This document shows positions 33,314 through 40,807 of a stretch of DNA of 64,000 bases, in pieces. Under the pieces are notes generated by a model, which was not told the DNA's origin, did no database searches, and saw only the letters and a program-made list of their open reading frames with translations. Made by a program: the position numbers and the translations under genes. How positions within the stretch are numbered: position 1 is the first letter of the stretch; each line of letters starts with the position of its first letter. This DNA is from Hyphomonadaceae bacterium (GTDB lineage Bacteria; Pseudomonadota; Alphaproteobacteria; Caulobacterales; Aquidulcibacteraceae): contig JAEUMQ010000001.1 in the NCBI GenBank assembly GCA_016791425.1, positions 65,138-129,137 of the forward strand, written 5' to 3'.

Positions 33314-35218
33314 ATGACGCAATCACCAGCGGGAGGCGAAAGCGCTCAGCAGCGCCGCTACCGGCGCGCGCGCCTGCTGCTTGCGCTCGCCTTCGCCCTC
33401 CTGCTCGCCGCCGGCCTTGCGAACATCCTCGTCGGCCTGCGCGCGATCGAATCCGAACGCATGGTCGCGCACACCTACGAAGTGCGCGAAGCCGCCCGGC
33501 AGGTCCTGAGCGACGTGAAGGACGCCGAGACCGGCGAGCGCGGCTACGTGCTCACCGGCGTGGCGACCTATCTGGAACCGTATGATTCCGCCCTCGCCTC
33601 CTGGCGCCCGAACTACGAAGCCCTGCTCGCCCGCGTCAGCGACAATCCTCCCCAGCATCGCCGCATCGAGGCGCTGCTCCCGATCCTGGAAAGCCGCTAC
33701 GCTGAGTTGAAGACCGCCGTCGAACTGCGCCGCTCCGGGCGCCCGGCGGACGCCGTCCATTCCATCCGCACCAATCGCGGCAAGCAGCTGATGGACGATA
33801 TCCGCGACCGGGTCGAAACCTTCCGCCAGGAGGAATTGCGCCTTCTGGGCGAACGCCAAAGCGAAGCGTCCGCGATGCGCCGCTGGCTCTTCGCGCTCTT
33901 CGCCGTGAGCTTCGCCGCCGCCGTCGCGCTCGCCCTCGTCCTCGCCCGCGCCGCCCAGCACTACGTCGCCGAGCTCCGCGCGCGCAGCGCCGAGCTCGAA
34001 GCCGAAGCCCGCCACCGCCGCGATGCGGAAGAGACCCTCCGCCAGGCGCACAAGATGGAGGCCGTCGGCCAGCTCACCGGCGGCATCGCGCACGACTTCA
34101 ACAACCTGCTCACCGTCGTGCTGGGCAATCTCGATCTCATGCGCCGCCGCCTCGCCGATCAGTCCGCCCCGCTCGATCGTCTGCCCACGGACCTTGGCCG
34201 CCGCATCGACGGCGCCGAGCAGGGCGCCAAGAGCGCCGCCCAGCTCACCCACCGCCTGCTCGCCTTCTCGCGCCGCCAGGCCTTGACCCCCGCGCGCGTC
34301 GATCTGAATCGCCTGATCTCCGGCATGTCCGATCTCCTCGCGCGCACGCTGAGCGAATCCATCCATGTCGAGACCGTCCTCGCCGGCGGCCTTTGGCCCA
34401 CGCACGCGGACGAAAACCAGCTGGAGAACGCGCTCCTCAACCTCGCCATCAATGCCCGCGACGCCATGCCCGAGGGCGGCCGCCTCACCGTGGAAACCGG
34501 CAACATCCTGCTCGACGACGCCTACGCCGCCCGCTTCGGCGACGTCGCGCCCGGGCAATACGTCCTGCTCTCGGTGTCCGACACCGGCTGCGGCATCCCG
34601 CCGGCCGCATTGGAGCGCGTCTTCGAGCCCTTCTTCACCACCAAACCAGCCGGCGAAGGCTCAGGCCTCGGGCTCGCGATGGTTCACGGTTTTGTCAAGC
34701 AATCCGGCGGCCATGTCCGCCTCTACAGCGAGGTCGGCGTTGGCACCACGGTGCGCATCTACCTGCCGCGTCTCTCCGAAGCCGAGCAGCCCGCCTCCCC
34801 GCCGGCCGCGCGCGCGCTCGCCGCGCCCCCCGAACGCGCGCGCCCCGACGAGACGATCCTTCTGGTGGAAGACAATGAATCCGTCCGCGCCTTCACACGC
34901 GAGGCGCTGGAGGAACTCGGCTACAACGTCCTGGAGGCTGCCGACGCCGCAAGCGCCCTCGCCCTCCTGAACGCGGCGCCGCGCGTCGATCTCCTCTTCA
35001 CCGACGTCATCCTTCCTGGCGGCGTCGATGGCAGACAGCTCGCCGAGCGCGCCGTTGCCTCGCGCTCCGGCCTGCCTGTGCTCTACACCACCGGCTACAC
35101 CAGGAACGCCATCGTCCATCACGGCCGCCTGGACGCCAACGTGCAGCTCTTGCCCAAGCCCTACACGCGCCAGAATCTCGCCGGCAAAGTCCGCGAGCTC
35201 ATCGACGGCAAACGCTAA
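33314..35218 (+). CDS. CHASE3-type hybrid sensor histidine kinase
   Basis: 634 aa. TM1 ([21 protein letters not shown]) is followed by a periplasmic CHASE3 domain (~residues 40-185; [23 protein letters not shown]), TM2 ([21 protein letters not shown]), a short coiled coil and HisKA with His in [12 protein letters not shown]. The HATPase has [22 protein letters not shown] and [20 protein letters not shown]-terminal receiver has Asp in [11 protein letters not shown] and Lys in LLPKPY. It belongs to the blue-light/stress-type HWE-unlike kinases seen next to ECF genes, but no partner regulator is adjacent. Confidence 0.93.
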   Translation: MTQSPAGGESAQQRRYRRARLLLALAFALLLAAGLANILVGLRAIESERMVAHTYEVREAARQVLSDVKDAETGERGYVLTGVATYLEPYDSALASWRPNYEALLARVSDNPPQHRRIEALLPILESRYAELKTAVELRRSGRPADAVHSIRTNRGKQLMDDIRDRVETFRQEELRLLGERQSEASAMRRWLFALFAVSFAAAVALALVLARAAQHYVAELRARSAELEAEARHRRDAEETLRQAHKMEAVGQLTGGIAHDFNNLLTVVLGNLDLMRRRLADQSAPLDRLPTDLGRRIDGAEQGAKSAAQLTHRLLAFSRRQALTPARVDLNRLISGMSDLLARTLSESIHVETVLAGGLWPTHADENQLENALLNLAINARDAMPEGGRLTVETGNILLDDAYAARFGDVAPGQYVLLSVSDTGCGIPPAALERVFEPFFTTKPAGEGSGLGLAMVHGFVKQSGGHVRLYSEVGVGTTVRIYLPRLSEAEQPASPPAARALAAPPERARPDETILLVEDNESVRAFTREALEELGYNVLEAADAASALALLNAAPRVDLLFTDVILPGGVDGRQLAERAVASRSGLPVLYTTGYTRNAIVHHGRLDANVQLLPKPYTRQNLAGKVRELIDGKR

Positions 35219-35235
35219 AACCGCACAGGAAGGGT

Positions 35236-35290
35236 CGCTTTGCTCCCCCGTTCACGGGGGAGGTGGCCGCGAAGCGGCCGGAGGGGGCGC
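35236..35290. repeat. Dispersed palindromic repeat, copy 8
   Basis: CTCCCCC-GTTCAC-GGGGGAGG, then GGCCGC-GAA-GCGGCC and GGAGGGGGCGCG, between the hybrid kinase and the YCII gene. Confidence 0.85.
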
Positions 35291-35369
35291 GACAGCCTCC
35301 GCAAAATGACTTTCCCCTCCCTGTCGGATACGCCCCTTCCTGTTCGTCCTCAGACCGGAAAGGCGCCCG

Positions 35370-35732
35370 ATGCTTTACGCGTTCCTCTGCTACAACAACG
35401 AAGCGGCCGTGAATTCCTGGACCAAGGAAGAGGACGACGCGGTCATGGCCCGGCTCGACGTGGTGCACCAGAAGCATGCCGCGAAGATGGGCCCGGCGCT
35501 GCGCCTCATGCCCACCACCACCGCCACCACGCTTCAGAAGGAGCGCGACCTCATCCTCGACGGCCCCTACGCCGAAACCAAGGAGGCTCTGCTCGGATTC
35601 TACATCCTCGACTGCGCTTCGCTCGAGGAAGCCCATCAGGTCGCGCGCGACCTGGCGGGAGCCAATCCCGGCGGCGCCTACGAGATTCGTCCCGTCCGCC
35701 TCTACGTCCCCGGCGCCCCGGTCGCCGGATGA
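35370..35732 (+). CDS. YCII-related (DGPF-type) protein
   Basis: 120 aa. The YCII/DGPF fold is recognised from MLYAFLCYNNEA, the motif KERDLILDGPYAETKEALLGFYILDCASLEEAHQVARD and EIRPVRLY. Genes of this kind precede ECF42-type sigma factors, and here the stop overlaps the sigma-factor ATG (ATGA), so the two are coupled. Biochemical function is unknown. It starts the 35370-38429 cluster. Confidence 0.92.
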   Translation: MLYAFLCYNNEAAVNSWTKEEDDAVMARLDVVHQKHAAKMGPALRLMPTTTATTLQKERDLILDGPYAETKEALLGFYILDCASLEEAHQVARDLAGANPGGAYEIRPVRLYVPGAPVAG

Positions 35733-36967
35733 GCGATCTCGCCTGGATCGATAAGGCGCTGAGCGCCGCGCGCCCGCAAGCGGTGGCCGCGCTCCTGCGC
35801 TACTTCCGCGACCTCGACATCGCCGAAGAGGCGTTCCAGGAAGCTTCGCTCCGTGCACTGAAGACCTGGCCGAAGAACGGCCCGCCGCGCGATCCGGCCG
35901 CCTGGCTCATCTTCGTGGGGCGCAACGTCGCCATCGATCAGGTCCGCCGCCGCGCCAGGCAGACGGCGCTGCCCGACGAGGATCGCATCTCCAACCTTGA
36001 GGACGCCGAGGCCGCCCGCGTCGAAGCGCTCGACCACGCCGATTATCGCGACGACGTGCTTCGCCTTCTCTTCCTCTGCTGCCATCCCGACATTCCCGCC
36101 ACCCAGCAGATCGCGCTTGCCCTGCGCCTCGTCTCCGGGCTCACCGTTGCGCGGATCGCACGCGCCTTTCTCGTCAGCGACGCCGCGATGGAGCAGCGCA
36201 TCACCCGCGCCAAGCGCAAGGTCGCAGGCGCCGACCTCCCCTTCGAGGCGCCAGGGCCAATCGAGCGCGCCGAGCGCCTCGCCGCGGTCGCTGCGATGAT
36301 CTATCTCCTCTTCAACGAGGGCTATTCCGCCGCTGCATCCACCGCCGATGCGCGCGCGCCGCTCTGCGACGAAGCCATCCGCCTCGCCCGCCTCCTGTTG
36401 CGCCTTTATCCCTCAGAGCCCGAGATCATGGGCCTCCTCGCGCTCATGCTCCTGCAGCATGCGCGCACGCCCGCCCGCTTCGACGATGACGGCGCCATCG
36501 TGCTTCTGGACGGCCAGGATCGCACGCTCTGGCGCGCGGACCTCATCGCCGAAGGCCTCGCGCTCATCGACAAGGCCATGCGCCACCGCAAGCGCGGTCC
36601 CTATCAGATCCAGGCCGCCATCGCCGCCCTGCACGATCGCGCCGCGCGCGCCGCCGACACCGACTGGGCCCAGATCGATCTTCTCTACGCCGCCCTCGAA
36701 GCAGAGCAGCCCTCGCCCGTCGTCACGCTCAATCGCGCCGTCGCGCACATGAAGGTGCGCGGGCCCGAAGCCGCGCTCGCCATGATCGAGCCCCTGGGAG
36801 AACGCCTCGCCGATTACTTCCACTTTCACGGACTGCGCGGCGCGCTCCTGAAGGATCTCGGCCGCCCCGACGAAGCGCGCGCCGCCTTCGGACGCGCTAT
36901 CGCGCTCGCCAATTCCACCGCCGAGGCCGCGCATATCCGCATGCACCTCGACTCCCTTGGCTGCTGA
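35729..36967 (+). CDS. ECF42-group RNA polymerase sigma factor
   Basis: 412 aa. The ECF sigma-2 region (ALLRYFRDLDIAEEAFQEASLRALKTWP...PAAWLIFVGRNVAIDQVRRRAR) and sigma-4 region (QIALALRLVSGLTVARIARAFLVSDAAMEQRITRAKRKV) are followed by a long C-terminal extension with MIYLLFNEGYSAA and a TPR-like region (TLNRAVAHMKVRGPEAALAMIEPL, GLRGALLKDLGRPDEARAAFGRAI). This is the architecture of group ECF42, which needs its C-terminal TPR part for activity and has DGPF proteins as neighbours. No anti-sigma factor is present, as is known for the group. Confidence 0.94.
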   Translation: MSDLAWIDKALSAARPQAVAALLRYFRDLDIAEEAFQEASLRALKTWPKNGPPRDPAAWLIFVGRNVAIDQVRRRARQTALPDEDRISNLEDAEAARVEALDHADYRDDVLRLLFLCCHPDIPATQQIALALRLVSGLTVARIARAFLVSDAAMEQRITRAKRKVAGADLPFEAPGPIERAERLAAVAAMIYLLFNEGYSAAASTADARAPLCDEAIRLARLLLRLYPSEPEIMGLLALMLLQHARTPARFDDDGAIVLLDGQDRTLWRADLIAEGLALIDKAMRHRKRGPYQIQAAIAALHDRAARAADTDWAQIDLLYAALEAEQPSPVVTLNRAVAHMKVRGPEAALAMIEPLGERLADYFHFHGLRGALLKDLGRPDEARAAFGRAIALANSTAEAAHIRMHLDSLGC

Positions 36968-37051
36968 GAAGGCGGCGGCTCATTTTCCTCCGGCGCTTGT
37001 CGGAACCCAGCCGCATTGTTCGTCCTCAGGTCACGAAAGCAGGAGACCTCC

Positions 37052-37531
37052 ATGCCCGCAGAAACCAGAAAGATCGGCGACAAGGACCTCGTCCTCACCC
37101 GCGTCTATGACGCGCCGCCTGAAAAGCTCTTCCAAGCCTGGACCGATCCCGAGCTCATGAAGCAATGGTTCGTGCCGCGCCCCTGGACGATCGCGCGCGT
37201 CGAAAGCGATATCCGGCCTGGCGGCGCCTCGATCGTGGTGATGCGCGATCCGGACGGCAAGGAATATCCCAATCCCGGCCAATATCTCGAGGTCGTTCCC
37301 AACCGCAAGCTCGTCTTCACCGACGCCTATCTCGGCGATTGGAAGCATTCCGAGAAGCCGTTCATGACGGTCGTGCTCACGTTCGAGCCGATTGCGGGCG
37401 GCAAGACGAATTACACCGCCTACGTCTCGCATTGGACGAAGGAGGATTGCGAAACCCATGAACAGATGGGCTTCCACCAGGGCTGGGCTCAGGTCGCCGA
37501 ACAGCTCGCCGAGATCGTCGAGAAGAAGTGA
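37052..37531 (+). CDS. SRPBCC/AHSA1-type protein in the ECF cluster
   Basis: 159 aa. KDLVLTRVYDAPPEKLFQAWTDPELMKQWFVPRPWTIARVESDIRPGG, followed by RKLVFTDAYLGDWKHSEKPFMTVVLTFEP, is the AHSA1 fold; the C-terminal helix has MGFHQGWAQVAEQLAEIVE. AGGAGACCTCC stands 5 nt before ATG 37052. It lies 84 bp after the sigma gene and 11 bp before a second YCII gene, so it is probably co-transcribed or controlled by the sigma factor. Confidence 0.9.
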   Translation: MPAETRKIGDKDLVLTRVYDAPPEKLFQAWTDPELMKQWFVPRPWTIARVESDIRPGGASIVVMRDPDGKEYPNPGQYLEVVPNRKLVFTDAYLGDWKHSEKPFMTVVLTFEPIAGGKTNYTAYVSHWTKEDCETHEQMGFHQGWAQVAEQLAEIVEKK

Positions 37532-37542
37532 GGAGAACGCCG

Positions 37543-37896
37543 ATGCGCTTCGCTACCATCTACACCCCGTCCGGCCAACGCAGCGGCCCGCCCAGTCAAG
37601 AGCACATGGCCAAGATGGGCGCGCTCATCGAGAAATCGATCCGCGAAGGTTCGCTCGTCTACACCGGCCCCTTGGGCAAAAGCGAACGCGGCTTCCGCGT
37701 GAGCTACGCCGACGGCAAGGCTGAAATCATCAACGGCCCCTTCCCCGGCTCCACGTTCGCGAAGGCCTCCGGCTTCGCGATCATCGAAGCCGCCGACGAG
37801 AAGCAGGCGCTCGCCTTCATCCAGGAATTCCTCGCCGTCGCCGGCGACGGCGTATCCGAGGTTATTCCGTTGGCGGACATTCCAGTAAGAACCTAG
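37543..37896 (+). CDS. Second YCII-related protein
   Basis: 117 aa. MRFATIYTPSGQRSGPPSQEHMAKMGALIEKSIREGSLVYTGPLGKSERGFRVSYADGKAEIINGPFPG is the YCII/DGPF family (here NGPF), followed by ALAFIQEFLAVAGDGVSEVIPL. The start at ATG 37543 is supported by AGGAGAACG; the frame from 37528 overlaps the preceding stop. Paralogue of the 35370 gene in the same cluster. Confidence 0.88.
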   Translation: MRFATIYTPSGQRSGPPSQEHMAKMGALIEKSIREGSLVYTGPLGKSERGFRVSYADGKAEIINGPFPGSTFAKASGFAIIEAADEKQALAFIQEFLAVAGDGVSEVIPLADIPVRT

Positions 37897-37914
37897 AGCG
37901 CGCAGAATAAGGCG

Positions 37915-37946
37915 CCCCCCTCCCCTGAAGGGGAGGGGGCACGGTG
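37915..37946. repeat. Dispersed palindromic repeat, partial copy 9
   Basis: CCCCCTCCCC-TGAA-GGGGAGGGGG only; the inner GTCGC palindrome is missing. Confidence 0.6.
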
Positions 37947-38024
37947 CGGGGTGCGGGATGCGTCCGCGCCCGGGCGCTTCGTGCTTCATCCGTTGAAAAT
38001 CTCGACCGACACCATGCTGTAGCG

Positions 38025-38429
38025 ATGAAGGCGCGTGCGATGGAAACGAGTAAGGCGATGCGTTGGACGGGCTGGGCTCTGAGCGTGCTCATCATCCTCT
38101 TCATGCTGTTGGACGGCGCCATGAAGCTCGCTCAGCCGGAGATCGTCGTCGCCACGACGATGAGCCTCGGCTACCCCAAGAGCGCCATCATGCCGATCGG
38201 CGTCATCCTCCTCGTCTGCACCGCGCTCTACGCCTTCCCGCGCACTGCGGTGCTCGGCGCGATCCTGCTCACCGCCTATCTTGGCGGCGCGGTCGCCACC
38301 CATGTGCGTGTCGGCAGCCCGCTCTTCAGCCACACGCTTTTCGGCGTCTATCTCGGCCTCATGCTCTGGGCCGCCTTATGGCTCCGCGACGCCCGCCTCC
38401 GCGCTCTCTTCCCCCTCCGCACGCCTTGA
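38025..38429 (+). CDS. DoxX-like four-helix membrane protein
   Basis: 134 aa with four predicted helices (RWTGWALSVLIILFMLLDGAMKL, IMPIGVILLVCTALYAF, AVLGAILLTAYLGGAVATHV, FGVYLGLMLWAALWLRD). FMLLDGAMKL and LGAILLTAYLGGAVATHVR fit the DoxX_2 family. It is the last gene of the ECF42 cluster. Starts at 38025 or 38040 (METSK) are possible; the open frame from 37944 crosses the repeat. DoxX-like proteins often occur with YCII/SRPBCC and ECF genes; role unknown. Confidence 0.82.
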   Translation: MKARAMETSKAMRWTGWALSVLIILFMLLDGAMKLAQPEIVVATTMSLGYPKSAIMPIGVILLVCTALYAFPRTAVLGAILLTAYLGGAVATHVRVGSPLFSHTLFGVYLGLMLWAALWLRDARLRALFPLRTP

Positions 38430-38453
38430 CCCAACGTTGCGGCGAACCTCCTG

Positions 38454-38470
38454 TTGGCATAATATGCCAA
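38454..38470. promoter_or_regulatory. parDE operator (perfect palindrome)
   Basis: TTGGCATA-A-TATGCCAA, a perfect 17-bp palindrome 14 bp before the parD start, suited to a ribbon-helix-helix dimer. It contains the -10-like CATAAT. Confidence 0.7.
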
Positions 38471-38484
38471 TCGGAGACGCTCAA

Positions 38485-38775
38485 ATGCCCACTCGCAATG
38501 TCGTGCTCACCCAACGCCAAAGCGAGCTAGTCGATGCGCTCGTGGAATCGGGCCGCTATCAGAACGCTAGCGAAGTCCTTCGCGAGGGCCTCCGCCTCGT
38601 AGAGCAGCGCGACGCGGAGGACGCAGCGAAGCTTGCGGCTTTGAAGGCCGCCGCCAGGAAAGGCATGGCCGCGATCGACGCCGGCGACGTGAAGGACTTC
38701 ACCGACATAAAGAGCCTGGAGCGTCATCTCGAGCGTGTCGCCGCAAAACACTTGAGCAAACCGCGGCGCCGATGA
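38485..38775 (+). CDS. parD: Type II antitoxin, ParD family
   Basis: 96 aa. An N-terminal ribbon-helix-helix (RNVVLTQRQSELVDALVESGRYQNASEVLREGLRLVEQRDAE) is followed by a charged toxin-binding tail. It neutralises ParE and autorepresses, probably through the palindrome at 38454-38470. CGGAGACG stands before ATG 38485; the longer frame from 38281 is a shadow of the DoxX gene. ParE follows after 4 bp. Confidence 0.92.
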   Translation: MPTRNVVLTQRQSELVDALVESGRYQNASEVLREGLRLVEQRDAEDAAKLAALKAAARKGMAAIDAGDVKDFTDIKSLERHLERVAAKHLSKPRRR

Positions 38776-38779
38776 TCCG

Positions 38780-39130
38780 GTGACGAAGAAGCGCCGGACC
38801 GTCCGCCTCGGCGGCGAGGCGGAGCGGGACTTCGCCGCCATCCTCGCCTGGACCGAAGATCAATTCGGTCGGCAGCAGGCCTCCACGTACAAGACGACCT
38901 TGTGGCAAGCCATCCGCGCAATCGCCGCCGATCCTTTCTGCGTCGGCAGCAAATCCCGCGATGCCGACGTCGGCCCCAACTTTCGCACGCTCCACGTCGC
39001 ACGCGCCGGCCGGAAAGGCCGCCACATTGTCCTCTATCGCGTGGAAGGAGACATGATCTTAATCCTCCGCATCCTGCCTGATGCAATGGAGACCTCCCGC
39101 CATTTGCCGCAAGACGATGATCAGCCCTAA
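38780..39130 (+). CDS. parE: Type II toxin, ParE/RelE superfamily
   Basis: 116 aa. RRTVRLGGEAERDFAAILAWTEDQFGRQQASTYKTTLWQAIRAIAADPF followed by FRTLHVARAGRKGRHIVLYRVEGDMILILRILPDAMETSRHL is the ParE fold with the usual RILP.R/H end. It starts at GTG 38780; an overlapping ATG at 38772 is out of frame. Family members inhibit gyrase. Its end overlaps the convergent DUF6882 gene by 4 bp. Confidence 0.92.
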   Translation: MTKKRRTVRLGGEAERDFAAILAWTEDQFGRQQASTYKTTLWQAIRAIAADPFCVGSKSRDADVGPNFRTLHVARAGRKGRHIVLYRVEGDMILILRILPDAMETSRHLPQDDDQP

Positions 39131-39648
39131 CCCAGGCTCACCTCCCCCAAATTCATGAACACGAGCGGCCCGTCCGTCGGCCCACGATAGATCCCCATCG
39201 CCGCGTTCACCTTCATCGCCACCGCCGCCAGCCGCCACGCCTCGCGCTCCGTGAGCTCCAGCTGCGCCTGCGTCAGCTCCACCAGGTCGTGCTTCTCCCC
39301 GAACCAGCGCGTGCGCTCCGCATCCGCGCGCAGCCGCGTCCTCACGCTCGGATGGCTCCACCCCCACACAAACGCATGCGTGAGCGGATTCCACGCCCCG
39401 ATGATCTGCACCGGCGCCCGCGCGATCGCCCCGTCGGCGCGCGCGAACTCGATGAGCCCGCGGTCCTGGTCCACCTGCCAGCTCGCGCGGGCGAGCTTAT
39501 CGACATCGATGAGCCGCTTCTGCCGCTGCTGCAGCTCCTGCCACGCCTCGGCCCAATAGCGGTCGATATCGACGCGCTCGCCCTGCCACGGCAGGCGCGC
39601 TTGGGCCTGGCGCCGCATGGACGCCTTCATGTGCCGAAGCCAATGCAT
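39127..39648 (-). CDS. DUF6882 family protein
   Basis: 173 aa. RYWAEAWQELQQRQKRLIDVDKLARASWQVDQDRGLIEFARADGAIARAPVQIIGAWNPLTHAFVWGWSHPSV is characteristic of DUF6882 (W.N....W.WA.P). ELTQAQLELTEREAWRLAAVAMKVNAAMGIYRGPTDGPLVFMNLGEV follows. Function unknown. The start is uncertain between 39648 (MHWLRHM) and 39630 (MKASM), neither with a strong ribosome-binding site. Confidence 0.85.
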   Translation of the reverse strand: MHWLRHMKASMRRQAQARLPWQGERVDIDRYWAEAWQELQQRQKRLIDVDKLARASWQVDQDRGLIEFARADGAIARAPVQIIGAWNPLTHAFVWGWSHPSVRTRLRADAERTRWFGEKHDLVELTQAQLELTEREAWRLAAVAMKVNAAMGIYRGPTDGPLVFMNLGEVSLG

Positions 39649-39721
39649 GCGCAGCTTCTAGTCGCTTGGGCCGCCGGCTTCCAGTCGGCATCCTAGCTCC
39701 GCGCCGCAGGCGCACGCGCCT

Positions 39722-39768
39722 TCCCTCCCCGCTTGCCGGGCGTCGCCGAAGGCGACGGTGAGGGCGTC
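39722..39768. repeat. Dispersed palindromic repeat, copy 10 (degenerate)
   Basis: CCCTCCCCGCTTGCCGGGC with an incomplete first hairpin, then GTCGCC-GAA-GGCGAC and GGTGAGGGCGTCGC, adjoining the trmJ stop. Confidence 0.75.
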
Positions 39769-39771
39769 GCG

Positions 39772-40557
39772 CTATCCTTCTTCCTTCTTCCGCCCGCCCC
39801 GTCCGATCGTCAGCGCCTTGATCACGCCGCGCAGCGTCTGCACTTCCTGCTGCGTGAGATGCGCCCGCAGCAGCGGCGCGCGCAGATTGCGTTTCATCAG
39901 CGGCGTCTTGTCCGGCGGATAGAAGAAGCGTCCGCGCTCCAGCTCCCGCTCCAGATGCGCGAACAAGCCTTCCAGTTCCGCCTGCGTCGCCGGAGGCGAG
40001 AGCGCGTCGCGGAACCAGGCCGGCACGTCCCCCTCCTGCCGCGCTTCCCCATAGGCGAACGCGAACACCGCAACCGAATTGGCGAGATTGAGCGAAGGGA
40101 AGCCCGGATTGACCGGATACGTCATGATCGCGTCCGCGCGCGCGATCTCCTCGTTCTCCAGCCCCGCCGCCTCCGGGCCGAACACGACCGCCGGCCGCTC
40201 GCCCGCCCGCACCGCCGCCAGGATCTTGCCGGCCGCCTCCCGCGGGCCCCACACCGGCTTCTCCATGTCGCGCGGCCGCGCCGTCGCGGCCACCACCAGC
40301 GTGGCGTCCGCCACCGCGTCCTCGAAGCGCCACTCGACCCGCGCGTTTTCCAAGAGCTGGTCTGCGCCGGCCGCGACCACCGCCGCCTTTGGGTTGGGCC
40401 ACCGGTCCCGCGGTTCGACGAGCCGCAGCGAGGCCAGGCCGAAATTCAGCAGTACGCGGGCCGCCGCGCCTATATTTTCGCCCATTTGCGGGCGCACGAG
40501 CACAACAGCCGGCCACTTCTCCTCGATCGGCGGGGGCATGTGCGGGGCGCGGGTCAT
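39772..40557 (-). CDS. trmJ: TrmJ-like tRNA (cytidine/uridine-2'-O-) methyltransferase
   Basis: 261 aa SpoU/SPOUT enzyme. PAVVLVRPQMGENIGAAARVLLNFGLASLRLVEPRD is the N-terminal signature. VVFGPEAAGLENEEIARADAIMTYPVNPGFPSLNLANSVAVFAFAYGEAR contains SPOUT motifs 2 and 3 forming the SAM knot. The C-terminal helical part is GLFAHLERELERGRFFYPPDK...RAPLLRAHLTQQEVQTLRGVIKAL. TrmJ methylates tRNA position 32. The start may be 40557 or 40539. Confidence 0.92.
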   Translation of the reverse strand: MTRAPHMPPPIEEKWPAVVLVRPQMGENIGAAARVLLNFGLASLRLVEPRDRWPNPKAAVVAAGADQLLENARVEWRFEDAVADATLVVAATARPRDMEKPVWGPREAAGKILAAVRAGERPAVVFGPEAAGLENEEIARADAIMTYPVNPGFPSLNLANSVAVFAFAYGEARQEGDVPAWFRDALSPPATQAELEGLFAHLERELERGRFFYPPDKTPLMKRNLRAPLLRAHLTQQEVQTLRGVIKALTIGRGGRKKEEG

Positions 40558-40807
40558 GTGCGGGAACAGATGCTACGACAATCCTCGGGGCAATGGGGCC
40601 GCGGCGTGAGCGCGGCCCGGACGGCGGCTTTCGGCGCCTCCCCTGCGCGAGAACCGCCCCGCCGAGAGCCTGGGAAAAAGAACCTCACTGGAACAAAAGT
40701 CCCTGGTGTGGTTTCTGGCGTGCGCTCCCCCTGGGGAGCGGACCAACGAGCCTAGCAGAGGCCAAGCAGCCGGGGGCGCCGATCGCCCTTGCCTCTCGAG
40801 AGACGGA

